In this document: positions 56,800-64,000 of the stretch, piece by piece
Position numbering within the stretch: the stretch's first letter is position 1
How the letters are laid out: each line of letters begins with the position of its first letter
DNA from: Margaritifera margaritifera
Taxonomy: Eukaryota > Mollusca > Bivalvia > Unionida > Margaritiferidae
Length of the DNA stretch: 64,000 nt
Direction of reading: 5' to 3'
NCBI GenBank assembly: GCA_029931535.1
Contig: JAQPZY010001334.1
Coordinates: 1,984,001 to 2,048,000 of the forward strand
The notes under the pieces: model-generated
What the model was told of the DNA's origin: nothing
The model's database searches: none
What the model saw: only the letters and a program-made list of their open reading frames with translations
Position numbers and translations under genes: made by a program

Positions 56800-59700
56800 T
56801 AGACATACCTACTCCTTTTCTATCTCATTGTGTAATCTGCTGCACTTCTCTGAATGGTATTGAATCTATTTTGAAATTTTGCATTTTTCAGCCTCCCACT
56901 CCACTTTATTATTGTTTACACAGCCTGAAATACACTTCTCCTACAAAAAATAAAAATTAAAATCTACTGATGTCTTACCAGTTATGATCAGCCACCAGTT
57001 CTGATCATGGTTCTCAAAACCACAAATTATGGGATTTAAATTACTTGTGTGCGTTTTCTTAGTTTTTAGTGCCTTTCAAAATAATTTTGAAGAGCTATAA
57101 TCAACATCAACTTGTAAACGTCTTTATTTTTTTTTTAAATACAGACTTGCGATGAATTCAGCTTAATTTTAAATTCAAATTCTTTATTGGAAATGACATG
57201 CTCCATAGCACCACCCAAAGATAACTATACATAAATATATGACATGTATATTACATAAAATGTAAAGAAAATCACATAATTCAGCAACGTTCAGGTTTTT
57301 AAATAACAGTATGCTTTATATTTTAAATTATATGTTCATGCAAATAATACAGAATAAAAAGTGTTTGGGTTCCACTCCACAGTTTCATATTTTGCACAGG
57401 GGGTGAATTTCTAAATAAAAAGTAAGTCCAGGTATTTCAACAAAGGATCATGTGGGGTGTTTTTAAAGAAGAACTCAGGAATGCCTATGTTTGCATAAAA
57501 TTTACCAGATGTTGCATATATATGGCTCAGTTACAATTACCGCAGGGTTTTTATGTATAACTATGTGGTCAGAGTGAATCAGTTTTAAAAAGCAAAAATA
57601 TGCATCAAATGTTTAAGATGAAGTTAAAAATGTTTAATCGGTCAGATTGTACTGTACTTGTAGACAATTTTCATTTGTCAGAAAAAGGACAGAGCAAAAA
57701 TACTGAATTTCAGCTATTGTGGAAACTTTTTATAAGATCACAAGCTGGATTTGAATAGATGTGGCATAATTTTGACTTAAAAATATGATAAAACCATAAG
57801 CTCAACAGAGAGAGAATTTTATTTTGGATCATAAAAGGTAAAAAATGTTCCAGTATTGGGCAGTTTTCATCTCAAAGATTCAACATCATGCAGACATGTG
57901 TGAAGAAGTGAAATTTTGTGAAAACCTGTGGAGCATAACTTTAAGTTATAATTACAACTTTTCAAAGGAGACAAATTATTTTCAATAAGTATGAAAATAA
58001 AAATATAGCTCTGAGGTGAAAAGCTATCGTTTTCTCCAAGACACATGATAGCACACAAGTCTTTGCTATATTTAATGAATCTCCTCTTATAAAAAAGCAA
58101 GTATGCAAAAATCGTGTACAGTTGATTTACTGTGAATATAATGAAACCCGTAAAATATATTATTAACAAAGTTCAATTTGATAATGTTAGTACCTGACTT
58201 CTAGATCAACCACCATAATAATTGAGTAATGAGACACTTTCATTGATTTTCTAGTTATTAAAAACATTTTACCAACTGCACTTGACAAGATTTGTATAAT
58301 GGCAGACATGCACTTTTCAGTATTCAGTGGTGACATGCAGTTGTAATGCATATCATTTAGTGCCATTGTCATTATGCATTATCACTTCTGCTCTGCCGAT
58401 AATGATGACAAACAACTTAAGTTTTTTCTTTATTCATCAAACGTTTTATTTATCACATACACATTTCTTGAAAAGATACTATAAGAGGGTCTTTTCATAG
58501 ATACTGTTCTCATATAAAAACTGTCCCCTCCTCTTAAAAATTGAAAATCCCCCTTACAAAAATGCATTGAGGGGGAATAACCCCTCTGTATGAAAATACT
58601 GGGGAAATCACTGGAAGCACACACTGAATTCATGTGTTTGCAATAGGTGACAAATAATGGGAAATAATAAAGGATACTTTTTATATTACATGTACATGTC
58701 ATGGACAGATAAAAAAAAGTAAGCATTTAAGAATTAGCAATAAATTTTGTGCAGCAAATGCATTTATTTCATAGCTGTGTTGACTTAATGTTATTTTGAG
58801 ATACACCAATTTGTGAAAATTTTGATAATCACTGATGTATGTTAGAACATCATTTTTAGATTATCAGTGCATCTTGACACAAGTATCCCTACTAAGATAA
58901 TTAAGTATAATAACACAAAGGAAATACTTTCACAGAAATAAAACAAATGACTTAAATGAAAATAGTTCAGCACCATGAGAGTGGATGACGAGCAACTCCA
59001 TTGTACAATTATATCATATTTTTATGAGGGTAACTTAGCTAGTGAAAATGCACTATTTCTTTGCAATGGACACCAAGAAAGAAGTAAGAACTCGTATAAA
59101 TTAAAATATAAAAATACAGTAAATAGTGCGACATAATTATTATACTTTTTTAACATAAAGAAAATGACATTTTTCATTTTACAAAAGCATCATGTTAAAA
59201 AATATTGAAGCAACAGATTAGAAAAATGTCATTTAAAGCAACATATAAGAAAAATGTTAAAATAAACAAAGTTGACAAATTAGTTAAATCTCATTTTTCA
59301 CATGCACATACAAATTGATCTTGTATGAATGTCAAAAGGTTAAAAATTTAGGATGTAAAATTAATTTTGAGCAAATTATTGCTCTTGCAGGTTGCAGGTA
59401 ATATGCATTTAATTTACCTTTTAAGGTAGATACTAAATTAATGACAAAAAAGTGCCAAAGAAATATTGAGCCTATCAGTACAGGCAAGGGAATTTCAGCA
59501 GTGAAGTAATATGGCTTGGGTTTTGAAATAAGTGTACATAGGTATGTATTAAGGTTTAAGAGCACTTCAGCACAATAAATTTAATAATAAAAGGATTTCA
59601 GATGGTCTTTGAGTTGAAGAAAAGCAGAATATCCAGAAAAAGCACTGACCATGGATGAGTGACAAATTAACCTTAGCATGTGTTTAACAAGTGAAAGAAC

Positions 59701-59817
59701 ATAGGATCATAGAGGTGTAAAGTGTACATATTCCCACTGCTGTGTCCATGTTTATTTTCATTTGCCATGATTAGACTATCAAATAAAATTCAGTCTTATT
59801 ATTTCTCCCATCTTCAG
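56800..59817. other. RSPH14 intron 1
   Basis: The rest of the 3.3-kb first intron. AT-rich, with a short dispersed repeat near 58,565-58,615 also found at 30,085-30,145. No coding sequence supported. Confidence 0.6.
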
Positions 59818-59944
59818 AAGAGAGAACTCAATGATAAGACTCTACTAGTAAGGCAGAGAGCTGTCATGGCACTATGTGATCACCTGCATGATCCAGAGCA
59901 TATTGCAGAGGCCTTCAGATTTGACGTACAACCCTCAGAAGATG
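59818..59944 (+). CDS. RSPH14: RSPH14 exon 2
   Basis: 127 nt encoding KRELNDKTLLVRQRAVMALC, DHLHDPEHIAEAFRFDVQPS-ED plus one base. The acceptor is TCCCATCTTCAG and the donor GTGAGTAT. It starts the first armadillo repeat (LLxRQKAxMALCDLxHDPE is conserved in the family). It begins in phase 0 after exon 1. The last eight residues (DVQPSED) are not a conserved part of the family and suggest a lineage-specific extension. Confidence 0.9.
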
Positions 59945-60740
59945 GTGAGTATGACAGTATGGTCAGATTATTAGAAAGCTTCAAGTCTTTAAGGTAGTAA
60001 GCATCAGTCAAATTTACCAAAGCAAGAAATACAGTCAAACAGTCAAATATAGGTCACCTCTATTAGGCAGTATCCTATCTTATAGATTGTCTTTGTCAGA
60101 GCTCCAATCTGATTCAAATCAAATCTCCACAGTCCAATGTAAAACTCTGGATATCTGATTTTAGTGAGATCGTCAAAGTCCCTGATAAAATTATTGTAGA
60201 AATAAAAAAGCCGTTTGAAGGAGCCACATGTCTTAAGAGGCCATTTTTTCACATCCCAGAAGTCCAGACTGAAGAAGACAGATTTGAGTTATCTGTATAT
60301 CTTAGACAGAAAATTGTCACTGCAGTGCACATTTTTCTTCAGTTTGTATTATCATAAGAGTGCACAAATCAAGTGAAGCTTAACCGACTTCCTGTTACCA
60401 TAGACATTGCAGTTTCACAAATATATTATCACAGCAAATGGTGAACAAAAAGTAGTATGCATTTTAGTCAAAATCAACCTGGATTCTAACATCTGTGTAA
60501 TTTTATTACTTGAAATAGAGCAAGGAGGGGCGAGGTATTTATTTACTTTCAGTGTAAGACTCCAGATTGATTTTTGAGACTTCACAGATGCTTAGTGAAA
60601 TTAACTTATATCACTGTCAGATTGTCTAATAAGTTTAAGAAAAGAAATTTGTATGATTTGAGTCACATAATTCCCCTGAGCAAGCATAACAGATAATTGA
60701 TCATCAGGAGTTTGATTCATGTTAAATTCTATTGTTTCAG
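59945..60740. other. RSPH14 intron 2
   Basis: About 0.8 kb. An open minus-strand frame at 60,043-60,252 has no support. Nothing else seen. Confidence 0.6.
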
Positions 60741-60833
60741 ATATAGGTATAGCAGAGAGTTTGAAGAAGCTCTTGTCAGATCCAGATATTACTGTGAGAC
60801 AAAAGTCAACAGAATGTCTCTTTGTAATAGCAG
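60741..60833 (+). CDS. RSPH14: RSPH14 exon 3
   Basis: 93 nt encoding (D)IGIAESLKKLLSDPDITVR, QKSTECLFVIA plus one base. The acceptor is TCTATTGTTTCAG; the donor GTTGGTAC is atypical after GT. ESLKxLLxDxDxxVRxKxTExL is the next armadillo repeat. Phases match exon 2 (1) and exon 4 (1). Confidence 0.88.
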
Positions 60834-60972
60834 GTTGGTACAAAGCCTATTATCATTCCTATTACTTGGACTTTTTGACTCATATATGTATTCTTTATGG
60901 TACAAAAATTTTAAAATATCTTTCTTTCTGCATACTGTACCATGCCCTCACTCTCTGAGGAATACAGACCGG

Positions 60973-61134
60973 CAGTGGCATAACCACTGTCCAAGCTACC
61001 CCAGCAACTGTGGGGAGGGGGTCCAGGTCCAGAGGGGCCCAAAATTCCCATCAAACAACTATTTTATTGGGATGGAGCCCCAGAATTTTGTTGTTTTTCT
61101 TTGGGGGGGTGCAGAATTTCTTGCTACGCCACTG
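60973..61134. mobile_element. hAT-type MITE in intron 3
   Basis: 162 bp. It starts CAGTGGCATAACC and ends GCTACGCCACTG; the CAGTGGCGTAGC terminus is common among hAT elements. The flanking 8-mers (CAGACCGG, TAGTCCAG) match at only 5 positions, so the duplication is old or absent. No coding. Confidence 0.7.
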
Positions 61135-61239
61135 TAGTCCAGTGTACAGGATGCATAGAAAATTACTGTAGCAGATGAAAGGCACCTACTCTTTTCAAAG
61201 ATTACATGTTTTCTTTACCTTAATATCCCCATGCAATCA

Positions 61240-61390
61240 GTAACACACTTTTTAGCATCATCCATGCAAACAATGCTGATGAAGGATCCTAGCTATGTTG
61301 ATGAAGGATCCTACAGCAGTTGTTGGGATTTGAACCCCAGATTCTAGTACCAGGGTTCAGTACACTTCTGGACCACCACCTCCTAACATA
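61240..61390 (-). repeat. tRNA-derived SINE
   Basis: On the minus strand, GGTGGTGGTCCAGAAG and GGGGTTCAAATCCCAAC are at A-box and B-box spacing. A nearby direct repeat, TGATGAAGGATCCTA, occurs twice at 61,277-61,312. Confidence 0.65.
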
Positions 61391-61475
61391 CTTCCCTGTT
61401 CAGTTAATTACCATGAAAAAGGTAAAATAATTTTCTTTTACTAAGGTGATATGTGTATGATTTACTTTTGTGGAA

Positions 61476-61604
<129 letters not shown>

Positions 61605-61830
61605 CAGTGAGCTAATGAAATGTGTTTGATTTAAAATAATATTCACTGAAATCAAATGTAGATGTCTCAGTTACATTACACATGTAGATCATTATTTGGT
61701 AGATGTTTGGATCTTTAAAACAAAGTTTTTAATCATTTTTATCTTTTAATATTTATTTAGAAGATTTTCATCTAATTTCTCAAAACTAAAATCAACCCTA
61801 TAATTCCATGTAATTTTTGCTTTTCCATAG

Positions 61831-61965
61831 GTCATGCAATTGGTCGAAATGCTTTCTTGGAGCATGGAATAATTCCAATTATTTCAAAATTATTTGATGA
61901 TAAAGAGGACATTGCCAGGAAAAATTCACACAAGGCTGTAGAGATGTTATCAGAGACTCCACCAG
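61831..61965 (+). CDS. RSPH14: RSPH14 exon 4
   Basis: 135 nt encoding (G)HAIGRNAFLEHGIIPIISK, LFDDKEDIARKNSHKAVEML, SETPP plus one base. The acceptor is TGCTTTTCCATAG and the donor GTAAATAA. Armadillo repeat with the family's GRxxFLxHxIxxxxSxLxxD pattern. Phase 1 at both ends. Confidence 0.92.
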
Positions 61966-62496
61966 GTAAATAAACTGTTCTGATACTCTGTATGAATGGA
62001 ACAATTACTTTTGGTACACCTGTCAAGCAAGTTGTTTAGATGCACCTTTTGATACTTAAAGTGATATACCATCTCAGGATGACTCTTGTTTAATGTCCCC
62101 ACCATAAATAAAGGAGTATAAAGGATTAGCCATATTTGTCCATCATATAAGAAAGTACATACATCTACAACATTTGTATATCCCAGATTTCTTGTGTGCA
62201 TAACTACTCAAGCATCTTTTCATGGAATGTGTTTAAAATTAGTAGACATTATCAATATCAGGTGAAAATAATTCTTTTATCCTGCTCAAATTACTTCTTC
62301 CAGAGCTATGTATTTTTTGGTGACGGTTACAAATTATTAAGAAATAGAAAAGTTTTAAAATACTTGCAGGTATATTTTCCATTGATTTTAAAATTCAGCA
62401 AACTTTTAATGTTACCTCTTTTTCAATTATTTCAAATGTCACCGACATGTAAAAGCTGCCTTCTCATGGTTATATTTTGCATGTTGATGGATTTAG

Positions 62497-62573
62497 GTGC
62501 TGAGGGAATAGTCACAGCAGAATTGGTGCCAACATTAGTAAAGAAACTAAATGAAGAAGTAGATGAAATTAAG
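62497..62573 (+). CDS. RSPH14: RSPH14 exon 5 (last in window)
   Basis: 77 nt encoding (G)AEGIVTAELVPTLVKKLNE, EVDEIK, ending in phase 0. The acceptor is GATGGATTTAG and the donor GTAAGAAC. GAxGIVxxxLxPxLVxKLxxExxEIx is the next armadillo repeat. About two thirds of the protein, and hence the remaining exons, must lie to the right of 64,000. No later exon is visible in 62,574-64,000. Confidence 0.9.
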
Positions 62574-62899
62574 GTAAGAACAATTGGTACATGCATTCAG
62601 CAGCAGCTGTTAATCATTTCTGATTAACAGCATTAAAAACATTGTGATTCCTTAGATATTTTTCATGCATAACTTGTTTTTTTTTGTTTTTTAATGAGAA
62701 TAACTTTCATTTACATTTTTTCACCACAAAATAATAAATTGCATGCCTTTGAAACATTGTGAAATTGAAGGCATGGAAAGAATAGTGTGTTGTCTTATCA
62801 CAGAATGTTGTCAGAGTACACTGGTTTTCATTAATTTAATTAAACTTTAATTGATTTACATGAAGTGCACAAGAAGTCTTCACAACTGATATTCAGTCC

Positions 62900-63080
62900 T
62901 CTCAGTAGCTCAGATATATGTGGAATGGTCTTGTGGAGGAGAAAAACTTGCAAATCAAATGGAAACCATAAACCTGTACTGGATGATTACTTGCCCATCC
63001 ACTTGTAAGAACAGGGAATCAAACTCAAAGTCCAGTGTTGTACAAAACAGGTGTGTTACCACTTCACTCTCAAAGCTTTA
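62900..63080 (-). repeat. tRNA-derived SINE (degenerate)
   Basis: On the minus strand, GAGAGTGAAGTGGTAACACA and GAGTTTGATTCCCTG are spaced like A- and B-boxes. A related partial copy (AAACCACAAACCTGTGCTGG) follows at 63,100-63,180. Confidence 0.5.
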
Positions 63081-63379
63081 ACTGTATGTAAAAACCAAGA
63101 GAAAACCACAAACCTGTGCTGGATGATCACTTTCTCAAGACTACTGTGATGGAAAAGCAAGTGTGTCATCACTAAGACTATCTAAGTCCTTACTGTTCAT
63201 CCTCTAGTTGTTTACAAATGCATGAAAAGTAACCAATATTATGCAACTTGAGCAATGAGAAGAGTATTTAACAAGAATTTTTTATTTGTCAGTCACATGA
63301 GTTAAAGACAATTACATTTTTATACATGCATCATAAGGCAGAGCATATTATGTTATGATGTATTCCATCCATACGCCCA

Positions 63380-64000
63380 TCTGCCTACTACCAATTTAAT
63401 TTCTACACAATAACTCAAGTTGTCCACTATCTACAGTTACCAAACTTTGTGGATGGCTTACACAATTTTGGTAAGGAAGAATTCTATCAAGTTTGGGGCC
63501 AAAATCTCAAAGGTCAAGGTCACAATGACTGATAAAAGGTTTCTGCTTAACAACTCAAGTTCTCAATCTACAGTTTAACATACTTTGTGTATGGCTTGCA
63601 CTTGGGGTAAGGAAGAATCCTATAAAGTTTGGGGTCAAAAGCTCAAAGGTCAAGGTTACTGTGACTGAAAGAAGAAAATGGCTGCTGCACAGTAACTCAA
63701 GTTCTCCACCATCTACAATTACCAAACTTTGTGGATGGCTTGCAATTAGTATAAGGAAGAAGCCTATTGATTTTGGGGTCAAAAGATCCAGCTCATTGTG
63801 ACAGAAAGAAGAAAAAAATTTCTGTATAATAACTTGAGTTCTCCATCATCTCCAGTTACTAAACTGTGTGGATGGCTTTACCAAACTTTGTGGATGGCTT
63901 GCACTTGAGACAAGATAGAACCCTGTTGATTTTGAGGTCAAAAGATCAAAGGTCAAGGTCACTGTGACTGAAAGAAGAAAAATGGTTTCCACACAATAAC
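63380..64000. repeat. Tandem-repeat family T4, array 2 (inverted)
   Basis: At least five 110-130 bp units, reading as the reverse complement of the 36,740-37,400 array (CCAAACTTTGTGGATGGCTT, GGTAAGGAAGAA, TTTGGGGTCAAAAG, CAAAGGTCAAGGTCACTGTG, AATAACTCAAGTT). Continues beyond the window. Confidence 0.88.

Noticed and set aside
56412..56960. Long open frames through the CT/CA tracts on both strands
   Set aside because: Only the first 31 codons from 56,424 are real (RSPH14 exon 1); the rest is Ser-Leu or Arg-Glu repeat translation across an intron.
60043..60252. Minus-strand open frame in RSPH14 intron 2
   Set aside because: No splice context, no recognisable family, and ordinary length for chance in AT-rich DNA.

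Overview
This window is animal nuclear DNA, AT-rich and repeat-dense, probably from a mollusc or another lophotrochozoan. The evidence for that is a set of short, widely spaced, spliceable exons, many decayed transposons, tRNA-derived SINEs, long simple repeats and several families of 120-190 bp tandem repeats. The species cannot be named from the sequence. Most long open frames here are pieces of mobile elements or repeat shadows; no bacterial-type gene, operon or CRISPR array is present.

Two host genes lie head to head. The first, on the minus strand, starts near 55,035 and runs left to at least 4,746. Eight of its nine exons form an unbroken chain of matching intron phases over about 42 kb (46,800 to 4,746), with consensus splice sites. 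It encodes a basic, Ser/Lys/Arg-rich protein that I do not recognise. Its last visible exon is present as a tandem pair (4,746-4,794 and 4,674-4,716) only 29 nt apart and phase-identical, the layout of mutually exclusive exons. The second gene, on the plus strand, is RSPH14 (RTDR1), the armadillo-repeat radial-spoke protein of motile cilia. Exons 1-5 (56,424 to 62,573) are here and the rest lies beyond the right edge. An NRF1-like site and an X-box-like (RFX) site lie about 75-100 nt upstream of its ATG.

The introns of the minus-strand gene hold most of the mobile DNA. (a) 10,941-15,801: a DIRS-type tyrosine-recombinase retrotransposon with gag, RT, RNase H and recombinase remnants. It keeps the full terminal architecture: inverted terminal repeats plus an internal complementary region that spells the circle junction. 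(b) 22,255-26,330: a second DIRS-like family, rearranged so that gag faces RT/RH/YR, with a further YR fragment at 32,249-32,760. (c) 17,727-19,266 and 50,634-52,448: hAT elements with 8-bp target duplications (perfect and degenerate respectively), plus an unbounded related copy at 20,520-21,755 and a hAT dimerisation-domain fragment at 2,882-3,315. (d) 33,600-36,612: a LINE 3' end split by a 2,169-bp TA-flanked DNA element. (e) 37,927-38,977: a hAT-like element with a 5-bp duplication. (f) 42,829-45,440: two convergent piggyBac copies. (g) 40,398-41,264: a candidate solo LTR. (h) Two pogo/Tigger transposase fragments, MITEs, SINEs and palindromes.

Three tandem-repeat families each occur at two distant places in the window (5.1/41.6 kb, 32.8/53.5 kb and 36.7/63.4 kb). 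A 64-bp satellite fills the left edge. Unlisted stretches over 300 bases are AT-rich non-coding intron or intergenic sequence in which I see no gene.
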